Below are positions 46,152 to 55,537 of a DNA stretch of 62,478 bases, in pieces. A program made the position numbers and the translations under genes. Numbering within the stretch: position 1 is the first letter of the stretch; each line of letters starts with the position of its first letter. Below the pieces are notes generated by a model. It ran no database searches. It was given only the letters and a program-made list of their open reading frames with translations, and was not told where the DNA came from. Origin of the DNA: Pantoea phytobeneficialis (lineage in GTDB: Bacteria; Pseudomonadota; Gammaproteobacteria; Enterobacterales; Enterobacteriaceae); NCBI RefSeq assembly GCF_009728735.1, contig NZ_CP024636.1, positions 1,328,285-1,390,762 of the forward strand, in the 5' to 3' direction.

Positions 46152-47107
46152 TGTTTCTTCTCTGTATAACGGACGCCAGGCAACACGCACAGCATCTCAT
46201 AAAGGATATTGGCCGCCAGTTGGGAGGTCATGCCGCTCAAATCATAGGGAGGCGAAACCTCAACCAAATCGCCGCCGACCAGGTTTAACCCACGGCAACC
46301 GCGCACGATCTCCAGTCCCTGCATTGAGGTCAGGCCGCCCACCTCCGGCGTACCGGTGCCGGGCGCCCAGGCGGGATCGAAACTGTCGATATCGTAAGAA
46401 AGATAAACCGGGCCGCTGCCGATACGTTCACGCACCTCCGCCATTAACGGTGTCAGCGAACGATGCCAGCACTGCTCGGCAGGGATCAGATGGAAACCCT
46501 GATCGACACCCCACTGAAAATCATCCGCTGCGTAACCCTGCGCACGTTGACCAATCTGTACCACGCGTTGGCAATCCAGCAAACCCTCTTCCACCGCGCG
46601 ACGGAAGGTGGTGCCGTGGGCAATCTTCTCACCAAACATCTCGTCATTGGTGTCGGTATGGGCATCAACGTGAATTAGCCCCATCGGACCGTGTTTTTTT
46701 GCCAGCGCACGCAGAATCGGCAGCGTCAGGGTGTGGTCGCCGCCCAGCGTCAGCGGAATCAGCGGCCACGGGTTTAGCGCGCTGTAAAAGTCTTCAATGA
46801 TATCGACCGACTTCAGCAGGCTGTAAGTATTGATCGGCACATCGCCAAGATCGCCCACGCGCAGCGAGTCAAAAGGGGCGGCACCGGTTGCCATATTGTA
46901 AGGGCGGATCATCACCGAATCGGCGCGGATGGCGCGTGGCCCGTAACGGGTACCGCTGCGTTGCGAAGTGCCGATATCCAGCGGGATACCGATAAACGCC
47001 ACATCCAGATCGGCGGGGGACTCACTGGCCGGTAAACGCATCATGGTGCCGCGTCCGGCGAAACGCGGCATTTCATTGCCGCCCTGCGGTTGGGGAAAAT
47101 GGGTCAT
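46148..47107 (-). CDS. Guanidinobutyrase-like ureohydrolase
   Basis: The 319-residue ureohydrolase has the dimanganese motifs GGDH (122-125), HVDAHTD (146-152) and SYDIDSFDP. Its N-terminus (PQGGNEMPRFAGRGTMMRLP) and SGTRYGPRAIRADSVMIRPYN are characteristic of the GbuA/GpuA group, which hydrolyse 4-guanidinobutanoate or 3-guanidinopropanoate to the amino acid and urea, rather than of agmatinases. TAAGGAG precedes the ATG. It is divergent from a LysR gene, which probably controls it. Confidence 0.87.
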   Translation of the reverse strand: MTHFPQPQGGNEMPRFAGRGTMMRLPASESPADLDVAFIGIPLDIGTSQRSGTRYGPRAIRADSVMIRPYNMATGAAPFDSLRVGDLGDVPINTYSLLKSVDIIEDFYSALNPWPLIPLTLGGDHTLTLPILRALAKKHGPMGLIHVDAHTDTNDEMFGEKIAHGTTFRRAVEEGLLDCQRVVQIGQRAQGYAADDFQWGVDQGFHLIPAEQCWHRSLTPLMAEVRERIGSGPVYLSYDIDSFDPAWAPGTGTPEVGGLTSMQGLEIVRGCRGLNLVGGDLVEVSPPYDLSGMTSQLAANILYEMLCVLPGVRYTEKKQ

Positions 47108-47238
47108 GACCGGCTCCTTAACTGAACAGGCTGACATCATGACCCGATGCGCGAGCGGGAAAAATCCTTGACAGCAGATAATCACTTCAGAGATTACTTA
47201 ACTTTAACCAGCAATCACTGAAGGAAAAGGGGGCACTG

Positions 47239-47270
47239 ACGTAGCGGCGCGATAAATCGCACCGCTACGT
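47239..47270. repeat. REP-like palindrome before lysR
   Basis: ACGTAGCGGCGCGATA and TATCGC(A)CCGCTACGT form a near-perfect 32-bp palindrome with one mismatch in the right arm (CACC for CGCC). Unlike most copies it is upstream of a gene, 10 bp before the lysR start codon, so it may interfere with its translation or transcription. Confidence 0.8.
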
Positions 47271-47279
47271 CACAATATT

Positions 47280-48176
47280 ATGCAACCGTTACCCAATCTT
47301 AAACTGCTCCAGGTGTTCGCCAGCGTGGTGGAAAACCAGGGCTATTCACGCGCCCAGCAGGCGCTGAACATGACCACGCCGGCGATCAGCGCCTATATGA
47401 GCGAACTGGAAACCCAACTGGGGTTTATTCTGTGTCAGCGTGGGCGCGGTGGCTTTACCCTGACCAGCAAAGGGGAAGAGTTTTATCGTTACAGCCAACA
47501 GATGCTGAGCACGCTGGCAGACTGGCAGGCGCAGGTGGAGACGCTGAAAAGCGCGCAGGGCGGTGCCTTTTCCCTCGGGGTGGTGGATGCCACCGTCACC
47601 GACAGCACGCTGGATTTACCTGCCGCTATCGCCCGCTTTAATCAGCGTTTTCCGGCGGTATTTTTCAACCTCAGCGTGCGCGATCCCAATGAACTGCAAC
47701 AACAGCTACTGGAAGATCGCCTCGACCTGGCGATTGGTCACTTCCCGCTGCGCGCCAGCAATCTGGTGACGATTCCGCTGTACGACGAACAGCATTGGTT
47801 GTATTGCAGCCCGCAGCATGCGCTGGCGCAGGGGACGCCGGATGTGCGCACCGTGCAGCAAACCGGGATGGTGACGCGACGCTACTGGAACCAGCAGGAA
47901 CTGAACAAACGTGGTTTCCGTCAGACGAATGCATCGGTGGAGAGTATCGAAGCGCAGTTGACGCTGATCCTTAGCGGGCGGTTTATTGGTTATCTGCCGG
48001 AGCATTACGCACGTAGCTGGGAACAACAGGGGGCGCTCTGTCGTCTGCTGCCGCAAGATTTCCACTTCCGCGCGCCGTTCTCCTTTGCTTTTCGCCGTGG
48101 CCGGGCGCGCGAAACGTTGATCCGTGCGATGCGAGATATTCTGAATCCAGCGCGAAAAAATAGCAGCGAAAGCTGA
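47280..48176 (+). CDS. LysR-family regulator of the guanidinobutyrase operon
   Basis: The 298-residue LysR protein (helix-turn-helix about 8-65, GYSRAQQALNMTTPAISAYMSELE) is divergent from the ureohydrolase/dehydrogenase operon. It shares GRFIGYLPEHYA and CQRGRGGFTLT patterns with the LysR at 36875, so the two are paralogues placed at both edges of the cluster. There is almost no ribosome-binding site, since a REP-like palindrome lies directly upstream. Confidence 0.87.
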   Translation: MQPLPNLKLLQVFASVVENQGYSRAQQALNMTTPAISAYMSELETQLGFILCQRGRGGFTLTSKGEEFYRYSQQMLSTLADWQAQVETLKSAQGGAFSLGVVDATVTDSTLDLPAAIARFNQRFPAVFFNLSVRDPNELQQQLLEDRLDLAIGHFPLRASNLVTIPLYDEQHWLYCSPQHALAQGTPDVRTVQQTGMVTRRYWNQQELNKRGFRQTNASVESIEAQLTLILSGRFIGYLPEHYARSWEQQGALCRLLPQDFHFRAPFSFAFRRGRARETLIRAMRDILNPARKNSSES

Positions 48177-48187
48177 CGCTGTGGCGA

Positions 48188-48207
48188 TACTGTGTAAAAA
48201 TACAGGC
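48188..48207 (+). promoter_or_regulatory. LexA (SOS) box of dinG
   Basis: TACTGTGTAAAAATACAGGC has the CTG-N10-CAG arms of a LexA site, 26 bp before the dinG start codon. E. coli dinG is a known SOS gene with a LexA box at the same place. Confidence 0.85.
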
Positions 48208-48232
48208 CATTTTCCCGAAAACAGTTAAGACA

Positions 48233-50383
48233 ATGGCCCTGACAGCAGCGATAAAAAGCCAGATTGCGCAATGGTATAAGGCGCTGCAACAGCAGGTTCC
48301 TGACTTTATTCCGCGTGCGCCACAGCGCCAGATGATCGCCGAAGTGGCGAAAAGCCTGGCCGGTGACGAAGGCCGTCACCTGGCGATTGAAGCGCCCACC
48401 GGGGTGGGTAAAACCCTGTCATATCTGATCCCCGGCATTGCCGTCAGTCGTGCCGAGGAGAAGCGACTGGTGATCAGCACCGCCAACGTGGCGTTGCAGG
48501 ATCAAATCTTCAGCAAAGACCTGCCGCTGCTGAAAAAAATCATTCCCGACCTGACCTTTACCGCTGCATTCGGGCGTGGGCGCTACGTTTGCCCGCGCAA
48601 CCTCGCCGCGCTGGCGGCCAGCGAAGATCAGCAAGGGGATTTGCTGCTGTATCTTGATGAAGAGGCGGTAACCGGCTCCAAAGAGGAGCAAAAGTTATGC
48701 GCCGGACTGGAAAAGCAGCTCAGTCGTTACCAGTGGGATGGGCTGCGTGATCACACGGATGTCGCGATCAATGACAGCCTGTGGCAGCGCCTCTCCACCG
48801 ACAAAGCCAACTGCCTGGGCCATCATTGTCGCTGGTATCGTGAATGCCCGTTCTTTGTGGCGCGACGTGAGATCGAGCAGGCGGATGTGGTGGTGGCGAA
48901 CCATGCGCTGGTGATGGCGGCGATGGAAAACGAGTCGGTACTGCCGCCTGCGAAACATCTGATGCTGGTGCTGGATGAAGGCCACCATTTGCCGGAAGTC
49001 GCGCGTGATGCGCTGGAGATGAGCGCAGAGATCACCCCTGGCTGGAGCAGCCTGCAACTGGATCTGTTTGTGCGCCTGGTGGAAACCATCATGGCGCAGT
49101 TCCGCCCCAAATCCCCGCCACCGCTGACCAATCCGGAGCGGCTGAAAGGCCATTGCGATGAGATGCGCGAGCTGTTGCAGACGTTATGCAACGCCCTGAA
49201 TCCGCTGCTGCCCGACCATAACCAGCCAGGTGAGTTTCGTTTTGTGCTGGGGGAACTGCCGGAAGAACTGCTGACGCTGTGCGCCCGCTTGTTCAAACTC
49301 AGCGATGCGCTGCGTGGTCTGGCGGAAGGGTTATTGAATGAGCTGGGCGATCAAACCGGTAAAGCCGACATCATGCGGCTGCATAAAGCGATTTTGCAGC
49401 TCAATCGCCACTTTGGCTGGTTTGAATCCATCAGCAAGCTGTGGCGACTGGCGGCTATGGAGAAAGCCTCAAATGCACCGGTGTCCAAATGGGTGACGCG
49501 TGAATTGCGCGACGGCCAGACGCATCTGCTGTTTCACTGTGCCGGGATACGCGTTAGCGATCAGCTGGAGAAACTACTGTGGCGTAAAATCCCCCATGTG
49601 GTGGTGACCTCCGCCACGCTACGCTCGCTGAATAGCTTTAACCGGCTACAGGAAATGTCAGGGCTGAATGAGAAGGCGGGTGACCGCTTTGTGGCGCTTG
49701 ACTCGCCTTTCCAGCATATCGACCAGGGCAAGCTGGTGATCCCTCAGATGCAGTATGAACCGTTGATGAGCAGTGAGGTGGAACATATCGCCGAGATGGC
49801 GCGCTTTTTCCGTGCGCAAATGGCGGAAGAGAAACATAAAGGGGTGCTGGTGTTATTCGCCAGTGGCCGTGCCATGCAGCAGTTTCTCACCCACGTCACC
49901 GACTTACGCCTGTCGATGCTGGTGCAGGGCGACCAGCCACGTTATCGGCTGGTGGAGCTGCATCGCCACCGCGTGGAGCAGGGCAAAACCAGCATTCTGG
50001 TTGGCCTGCAATCCTTTGCCGAAGGGCTGGATTTGAAAGGCGATCTGCTGTCGCAGGTACATATCCATAAAATTGCTTTTCCCCCGGTGGACAGTCCGGT
50101 AATTTTGACCGAAGGGGAGTGGCTGAAGAGCCTCAGACGCTACCCGTTTGAAGTGCAGAGTTTACCCAGCGCCTCATTTACCTTGATCCAGCAGGTAGGC
50201 CGTCTGATTCGCAGTCACCAATGCTTTGGCGAGATCGTTATTTACGATCGACGTCTGATCAGCAAGCCGTATGGCAGCCGTCTGCTGGCCGCATTGCCGG
50301 TGTTCCCGATTGAACAACCGCCGATGCCCGAGGCCACATCCAGTGCAGCGCCACGCAGAAGGCGCGCAAGCAGAAGGAGTTGA
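48233..50383 (+). CDS. dinG: ATP-dependent DNA helicase DinG
   Basis: A 716-residue SF2 iron-sulfur helicase (XPD-like) that unwinds D-loops, R-loops and 5'-tailed duplexes. Walker A is GVGKT (57-61), the DEAH-box equivalent is DEGH (248-251), and the four cluster cysteines are Cys120, Cys194, Cys199 and Cys205, the same numbers as in E. coli. A LexA box lies upstream. A PaiB-like gene starts 3 bp after its stop, followed by ybiB. Confidence 0.94.
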   Translation: MALTAAIKSQIAQWYKALQQQVPDFIPRAPQRQMIAEVAKSLAGDEGRHLAIEAPTGVGKTLSYLIPGIAVSRAEEKRLVISTANVALQDQIFSKDLPLLKKIIPDLTFTAAFGRGRYVCPRNLAALAASEDQQGDLLLYLDEEAVTGSKEEQKLCAGLEKQLSRYQWDGLRDHTDVAINDSLWQRLSTDKANCLGHHCRWYRECPFFVARREIEQADVVVANHALVMAAMENESVLPPAKHLMLVLDEGHHLPEVARDALEMSAEITPGWSSLQLDLFVRLVETIMAQFRPKSPPPLTNPERLKGHCDEMRELLQTLCNALNPLLPDHNQPGEFRFVLGELPEELLTLCARLFKLSDALRGLAEGLLNELGDQTGKADIMRLHKAILQLNRHFGWFESISKLWRLAAMEKASNAPVSKWVTRELRDGQTHLLFHCAGIRVSDQLEKLLWRKIPHVVVTSATLRSLNSFNRLQEMSGLNEKAGDRFVALDSPFQHIDQGKLVIPQMQYEPLMSSEVEHIAEMARFFRAQMAEEKHKGVLVLFASGRAMQQFLTHVTDLRLSMLVQGDQPRYRLVELHRHRVEQGKTSILVGLQSFAEGLDLKGDLLSQVHIHKIAFPPVDSPVILTEGEWLKSLRRYPFEVQSLPSASFTLIQQVGRLIRSHQCFGEIVIYDRRLISKPYGSRLLAALPVFPIEQPPMPEATSSAAPRRRRASRRS

Positions 50384-50385
50384 GC

Positions 50386-51039
50386 ATGTTGTATACGCCA
50401 CGGGCGTTTAACCAGCCGGATGCTGAAGCGCAGCGCCAGCTGGTGCAGCGCCATCCGCTGGGGCTGTTGATCTCCAACGGGAACGATGGCCCGCAGGCAA
50501 CGCCGTTGCCGTTTTTATTGCAGGTCGATGCTCAGGGGGAGTGGGTGTTGCAGGGGCATTTGTCCCGCGCCAATCCGCATCTGAAAGCGCTGGAGGATGG
50601 CATGCCGGTGCTGGTGGTGTTCCAGGGGGAACAGGGTTATATCACCCCGGCGTGGTATGAAGAAAAAGCGCGCAGCGGCAAAGCGGTGCCGACCTGGAAC
50701 TACCTGACGCTTCACTGCCGTGGTCCACTGATCCGCCATGATAATGCTGACTGGCTGCGGGCGCAGGTCGAGCGGCTTACCGCGCAGCAGGAACAGGGGA
50801 TGCCGCAGCCGTGGGCGGTGAGCGATGCCCCGGCCACTTACATCGACAGTATGATCAAAGCGATTGTCGGGGTGGAGATTCGCGTGACCCAGCGCGAAGG
50901 CAAGTGGAAACTCAATCAAAACCGCAGTCTGACGGATCGCCAGCAGGTGGCCGACGGTTTAGCACAGCAGCACAACACCTCTTTGGCCGCCGAGATGCGG
51001 CGCACTCTGGAAGCGGAAACTCCTGATGGAACTGAATAA
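50386..51039 (+). CDS. FMN-binding negative regulator, PaiB-like
   Basis: The 217-residue PaiB-family protein begins MLYTPRAFNQPD and has the family segments LPFLLQVDAQGEWVLQGHLSRANPH and TPAWYEEKARSGKAVPTWNYLTLH. This split-barrel FMN-binding fold is named after B. subtilis PaiB, but its activity is unclear. GAAGGAG lies just upstream. It intervenes between dinG and ybiB, which are neighbours in E. coli, and overlaps ybiB by 14 bp. Confidence 0.87.
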   Translation: MLYTPRAFNQPDAEAQRQLVQRHPLGLLISNGNDGPQATPLPFLLQVDAQGEWVLQGHLSRANPHLKALEDGMPVLVVFQGEQGYITPAWYEEKARSGKAVPTWNYLTLHCRGPLIRHDNADWLRAQVERLTAQQEQGMPQPWAVSDAPATYIDSMIKAIVGVEIRVTQREGKWKLNQNRSLTDRQQVADGLAQQHNTSLAAEMRRTLEAETPDGTE

Positions 51040-51994
51040 AATTATCAAAGAAATCGGGCGCGGGAAAAATCACGCGCGCGATATCGATTTCGACAGCGCC
51101 GTGGCGTTGTATAGCGCGATACTGGCCGGAGAAGTGCCGGATCTTGAACTGGGCGGTGTGCTGATCGCGTTACGCATCAAGGGAGAAGGTGAGGCGGAGA
51201 TGCGTGGCTTTTATCAGGCGATGCAGCAGCAGATGATGCGCCTGCAAGCACCTGCTGACCGCCCGATGCCGATCGTCATTCCCAGCTATAACGGCGCGCG
51301 CCGTCAGGGCAACCTGACGCCGTTGCTGGCGTTGCTGTTGGTCAAACTTGGCTTTCCGGTGTTGATGCACGGCGTCAGTGATGACCCAACGCGCGTAACC
51401 AGTGAAGCGGTGCTGGCGGCGCTGGATATCAACCCGGCCACCAGTGCGCAACAAGCGCAGGCGCTGTTGGATAACGGCGAGCTGGCGTTTATCACCATCG
51501 ATCATCTGTGCACGCCGATGGCGAAACAGCTATCGCTGCGCTGGCGTATGGGGGTGCGCAATAGCGCACACACCCTGGCGAAACTGGCAACGCCGTTTGC
51601 CGAGCGGGCTGCGCTGCGGCTTGCCAGCGTATCGCACCCGGAATATGTGCCGCGTGTTGGCAAATTTTTTCAGGATATCGATGCGCCCGCGTTGCTGCTG
51701 AACGGGACTGAAGGCGAAGTCTATGCCAATCCGCAGCGCTGCCCTGCCATCAGCTATATTCAGGGAGCAAATGCCGAGGCTGAAGAGTGGGTTGCGCGTC
51801 AACCGGAATGGGAGGTCGCGTTGCCGGAGTCAAAAAATGCGCTGGATACCGCCACCTGGATCCGTGCGGTGCTGGCGGGGGAACGTGCGGTTCCGCAGGC
51901 GCTGCGTTTGCAACTGGCCTGCTGCCTGGTCGCCAGCGGGGAAAACGCCAGCCTGGCTGACGCTGAACAGCGCCTCAACCAGGCCGGTATCTGA
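51026..51994 (+). CDS. ybiB: YbiB, TrpD2-family nucleic-acid-binding protein
   Basis: The 322-residue protein (E. coli YbiB 320) has an anthranilate phosphoribosyltransferase-like fold: N-terminal helical domain KIIKEIGRGKNHARDIDF, then PSYNGARRQGNLTPLLALLL and GVSDDPTRVTS. E. coli YbiB binds nucleic acids without known catalysis and is linked to DNA damage through its position after dinG. It overlaps paiB, so all three can share the SOS promoter. Confidence 0.9.
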   Translation: MELNKIIKEIGRGKNHARDIDFDSAVALYSAILAGEVPDLELGGVLIALRIKGEGEAEMRGFYQAMQQQMMRLQAPADRPMPIVIPSYNGARRQGNLTPLLALLLVKLGFPVLMHGVSDDPTRVTSEAVLAALDINPATSAQQAQALLDNGELAFITIDHLCTPMAKQLSLRWRMGVRNSAHTLAKLATPFAERAALRLASVSHPEYVPRVGKFFQDIDAPALLLNGTEGEVYANPQRCPAISYIQGANAEAEEWVARQPEWEVALPESKNALDTATWIRAVLAGERAVPQALRLQLACCLVASGENASLADAEQRLNQAGI

Positions 51995-51997
51995 AGA

Positions 51998-53155
51998 TCA
52001 GGCTTTCGCCAGCGTACTCTCCACCAACTGCTGCCAGAAGGTGATGCCGATGGGCAGCAGTTCATCATTGAAGTCGTAACAGGCGTTGTGCAGCGGTGCA
52101 GAGGGTGTCGCACCATCGGCACCCAGCCAGAAGTAGGCACCGGGGCAGGCTTCCAGCATACAGGCGAAATCTTCCGATGCCATCGACGGATTCACCTGCC
52201 AGTGCACCTGCTGCTCACCGAGTAAGCTTACCGCCGCCTGACGCACCTGTTCAGCCGGTTGTTCATGGTTAGCGGTGACCGGATAACCTGGATACCAGTG
52301 AATCTCGCCGCTGACGCCAAACGGGCGCGGCAGCGTACTGACAAAATCCTCAATCAGGCCACGTACCCGATTACGCACATCGGTTTGCAGACAACGTACC
52401 GTGCCGCGTAACACAATTTGCTCGGGAATGACGTTAATCGCTTCGCCGCCGTGGATTTGCGTCACGCTGACCACCGCCGATGCCAGCGGTGACAGGCGGC
52501 GTGACGGAATGGTTTGCAGCGCCAGAATCAATTCTGCGGCCACGACGATGGGATCGGCACCGCTTTCCGGCATTGCCGCATGGCAGCTCTTGCCGTGCAG
52601 AGTGATTTCAAACGAATCGAGCGATGCCATCATGGCACCGGCATTGACCGCCAGCGAACCAACCGGCAGGCCAGGCCAGTTATGCATGGCGTAGACGGCA
52701 TCCATCGGGAAGCGCTGGAACAGGCCTTCTTCCACCATTTTTCGGGCACCACCGAGGTTCTCCTCGGCGGGCTGAAAGATAAAATGCACCGTGCCGCTGA
52801 ACTGACGTGTGGCCGCCAGGTGACAGGCTGTCGCCAGTAACACGGCGGTGTGACCATCATGACCACAGGCGTGCATCACGCCCGGCTGGCTGGATTTCCA
52901 CTCTGGATGGCCTTTTTCGGTGATCGGCAGCGCATCCATATCGGCGCGCAGGCCAATCACCGGTCCGGGGCCATTTTCCAACGTACCAATCACCCCGGTG
53001 CCCGCCAGCCCTCGAAACACCTGCAAACCGGCATCCTTCAACACCTGCGCCACCAATTCGCTGGTACGTTGTTCCTGGTAACCCAGTTCAGGATGTTGAT
53101 GGAGCTGGCGACGCCAGTGCAGGGCGTTTTCCAGCAAAGTGGCAGGCAGGGTCAT
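51998..53155 (-). CDS. M20-family metallo-amidohydrolase
   Basis: A 385-residue M20D-type hydrolase (hippurate, N-acyl-amino-acid or IAA-conjugate hydrolase group). Metal-site motifs are clear: RADMDALP, CGHDGHTAVLL, QPAEENLGGARKMVEEG and SEDFACML. The dimerisation insert covers about 180-290. The substrate is an N-acyl amino acid or peptide-like amide. It ends 4 bp from ybiB. A long palindrome lies 109 bp upstream. Confidence 0.87.
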   Translation of the reverse strand: MTLPATLLENALHWRRQLHQHPELGYQEQRTSELVAQVLKDAGLQVFRGLAGTGVIGTLENGPGPVIGLRADMDALPITEKGHPEWKSSQPGVMHACGHDGHTAVLLATACHLAATRQFSGTVHFIFQPAEENLGGARKMVEEGLFQRFPMDAVYAMHNWPGLPVGSLAVNAGAMMASLDSFEITLHGKSCHAAMPESGADPIVVAAELILALQTIPSRRLSPLASAVVSVTQIHGGEAINVIPEQIVLRGTVRCLQTDVRNRVRGLIEDFVSTLPRPFGVSGEIHWYPGYPVTANHEQPAEQVRQAAVSLLGEQQVHWQVNPSMASEDFACMLEACPGAYFWLGADGATPSAPLHNACYDFNDELLPIGITFWQQLVESTLAKA

Positions 53156-53263
53156 AGGGCAGGATTCTCCATTATCAGCAGTACGTCCGTGGGCAGGTAC
53201 CGCAAGAAATTATGTTCCCACTGTAGTGGCAAGCGCGGAGAGCGTCTATCGCGAAACGGGATA

Positions 53264-53288
53264 ATTTGGCTATAGACTATATCCAAAT
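53264..53288. promoter_or_regulatory. 25-bp palindrome upstream of the M20 gene
   Basis: ATTTGG-C-TATAG-A-CTATA-T-CCAAAT is nearly perfectly symmetric and lies in the promoter region of the M20 gene: a likely operator for an unlinked regulator. The rest of 53156-53480 (325 bp) has a weak CCCCAGG/CCTGGGG hairpin (53328-53365), AT-rich sequence and no gene. Confidence 0.5.
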
Positions 53289-53480
53289 GGAATAAGTAGG
53301 TTTTATCCACTGCGAGATAAATTTTATCCCCAGGGACCCCTTTGTTGTGCTTGCTCAACCTGGGGTTAAATCTGATTGTTTTATCACTATATTATGAAGT
53401 TCTTAACTCTCTCTGATATTTTCACGCCTTAGATATCAGTGAGATAACTGCTGTGATAACGTCCGGACACTCTCATCACT

Positions 53481-53753
53481 ATGGTGGTTGAACTTGTCGT
53501 TAAAATACTGATGCAAGCCAAACCGCAACTCAAGGAACAGATTATGACGATCGAACAACAGTGGCGGCAGGAATCTTATCTGCAAGGGTTTAAAGAAGGG
53601 TTTATGGAAGGCTTTCTGGAAGGTTTTCAGGAGAGGCTTCAGGAAGGTAAATTGCAGGTGGCGCAGCGTATGCTGCGGGAGAACGTAGATATTAAAACCA
53701 TCATGAAATTCACCGGTCTGAGCGAGAAAGACTTACAGCAGATCAATGCCTGA
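53481..53753 (+). pseudogene. C-terminal remnant of an Rpn (PDDEXK) nuclease gene
   Basis: The 90-codon frame ends with the Glu/Gly/Phe-rich repeat (LQGFKEGFMEGFLEGFQERL) and LLRENVDIKTIMKFTGLSEKDLQQI, the typical tail of recombination-promoting Rpn nucleases. The nuclease domain is absent upstream, so this is a truncated gene. An internal ATG at 53544 with AAGGA before it could give a 69-residue protein. Small proteins from this part of rpn genes act as antitoxins in E. coli, so the remnant may still be functional. Confidence 0.7.
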
Positions 53754-53806
53754 ACCACGCAAATTTTGCCGAGTCTTGTGGAGTGATAAATTGCGCAAAG
53801 ACAGGC

Positions 53807-53834
53807 AAAAAAATGGCGGGCCTGACGCCCGCCA
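53807..53834 (-). terminator. Terminator of the hutHU operon
   Basis: TGGCGGGC and GCCCGCCA pair around a 5-nt loop. On the minus strand the hairpin is followed by seven T, just after the hutU stop codon. Confidence 0.9.
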
Positions 53835-53840
53835 GCCAGG

Positions 53841-55529
53841 TTATTTCATCATCGGCAGATTTAGCCCATGCTCTTTCGCACAAGCCTGTGCCTGCTCGTA
53901 ACCCGCATCCGCATGACGCATGACGCCAGTGGCCGGATCGTTCCACAACACGCGGGCCAGACGCACATCGGCTTCGGCGCTGCCGTCGCAGACAATCACC
54001 ACCCCGGCATGTTGTGAGAAGCCCATACCGACGCCGCCGCCGTGATGCAGGCTGACCCAGGTCGCGCCGCCTGCGGTGTTCAGCAGGGCGTTGAGCAGTG
54101 GCCAGTCGGACACTGCATCCGAGCCATCTTTCATCGCTTCCGTTTCACGGTTCGGTGAGGCAACGGAGCCACAATCGAGGTGGTCACGGCCAATCACAAT
54201 CGGTGCTTTCAGCTCGCCATTGCGCACCATCTCGTTGAACGCCAGCGCAGCTTTATGGCGCTCGCCCAGTCCCAGCCAGCAGATACGTGCCGGTAAACCC
54301 TGGAACGCGATGCGCTCCTGCGCCATATCCAGCCAGCGGTGCAACGTTTTGTGGTGTGGGAACAGTTCTTTCAGTTTGGCGTCGGTTTTATAGATATCTT
54401 CCGGATCGCCCGACAGCGCCACCCAGCGGAACGGGCCTTTGCCTTCGCAGAACAACGGACGGATATAGGCCGGAACAAAGCCAGGAAAATCAAAGGCGTT
54501 TTTCACCCCTTCATCCAGCGCAACCTGACGGATATTGTTGCCGTAATCGACGGTCGGGATACCCATATGGCAGAAGTCGAGCATCGCCTGGACATGGGTT
54601 GCCATTGAGGCGCGCGCCGCTTTTTCTACTGCTTTCGGGTTGCTGGCACGCTCGGCCTGCCAGCGGTCCACATCCCAGCCAATCGGCAGGTAGCCGTTGA
54701 CTGGATCGTGCGCGGAGGTCTGGTCGGTCACGATATCCGGTTTCATGCCGCCCGCTTTGGCGCGTTTTACCAGCTCTGGTAAGATTTCCGCCGCATTGCC
54801 CAGCAGGCCAACTGAAATGGCTTTTTTCGCTTTGGTGGCTTCGTCGATCAGCTGCAACGCTTCATCGAGGGTATAGGCTTTGTGGTCGACATAACGGGTA
54901 CGCAGACGGAAATCGATGCGTGATTCCTGGCATTCAATTGCCAGCACACAGGCACCGGCCAGCACGCCAGCCAGCGGTTGTGCGCCGCCCATGCCACCCA
55001 GACCGGCGGTCAGGATCCAGCGGCCGCTCAGGTCGTTATCGTAATGCTGACGGCCCGCTTCGACGAAGGTTTCGTAGGTGCCCTGCACGATGCCCTGAGC
55101 ACCGATGTAGATCCACGAACCGGCGGTCATCTGGCCATACATCATCAGGCCGGCTTTATCCAGCTCATGGAAATGATCCCAGGTGGCCCAGTGCGGTACC
55201 AGGTTGGAGTTAGCCAGCAGCACGCGCGGCGCGTCAGCATGGGTACGGAACACGCCAACCGGTTTACCCGACTGGATCAGCAGGGTTTCTTCCGGCTGTA
55301 ACGCGCGCAGCGAACGCAGAATCTGCTCAAAGCATTCCCAGTTGCGCGCTGCTTTACCGATGCCGCCGTACACCACCAGATCTTCCGGGCGTTCCGCCAC
55401 ATCAGGATCAAGGTTGTTCTGGATCATGCGGTAAGCCGCTTCAATCAGCCAGTTGGCGCAGTGCAGTTCACTCCCCTGTGGGGCTCGGATTTCACGGGCA
55501 ACTGCCTGGGTCAGAGTTTCGCTCATCAT
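53841..55529 (-). CDS. hutU: Urocanate hydratase
   Basis: The 562-residue NAD-dependent enzyme converts urocanate to imidazolone propionate, the second step of histidine breakdown. The family signatures [35 protein letters not shown] and the Cys-bearing [15 protein letters not shown] are intact. It starts with two adjacent Met codons 8 bp after hutH, in one operon, and ends at a strong terminator. Confidence 0.95.
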   Translation of the reverse strand: MMSETLTQAVAREIRAPQGSELHCANWLIEAAYRMIQNNLDPDVAERPEDLVVYGGIGKAARNWECFEQILRSLRALQPEETLLIQSGKPVGVFRTHADAPRVLLANSNLVPHWATWDHFHELDKAGLMMYGQMTAGSWIYIGAQGIVQGTYETFVEAGRQHYDNDLSGRWILTAGLGGMGGAQPLAGVLAGACVLAIECQESRIDFRLRTRYVDHKAYTLDEALQLIDEATKAKKAISVGLLGNAAEILPELVKRAKAGGMKPDIVTDQTSAHDPVNGYLPIGWDVDRWQAERASNPKAVEKAARASMATHVQAMLDFCHMGIPTVDYGNNIRQVALDEGVKNAFDFPGFVPAYIRPLFCEGKGPFRWVALSGDPEDIYKTDAKLKELFPHHKTLHRWLDMAQERIAFQGLPARICWLGLGERHKAALAFNEMVRNGELKAPIVIGRDHLDCGSVASPNRETEAMKDGSDAVSDWPLLNALLNTAGGATWVSLHHGGGVGMGFSQHAGVVIVCDGSAEADVRLARVLWNDPATGVMRHADAGYEQAQACAKEHGLNLPMMK

Positions 55530-55537
55530 CAGTTCCT

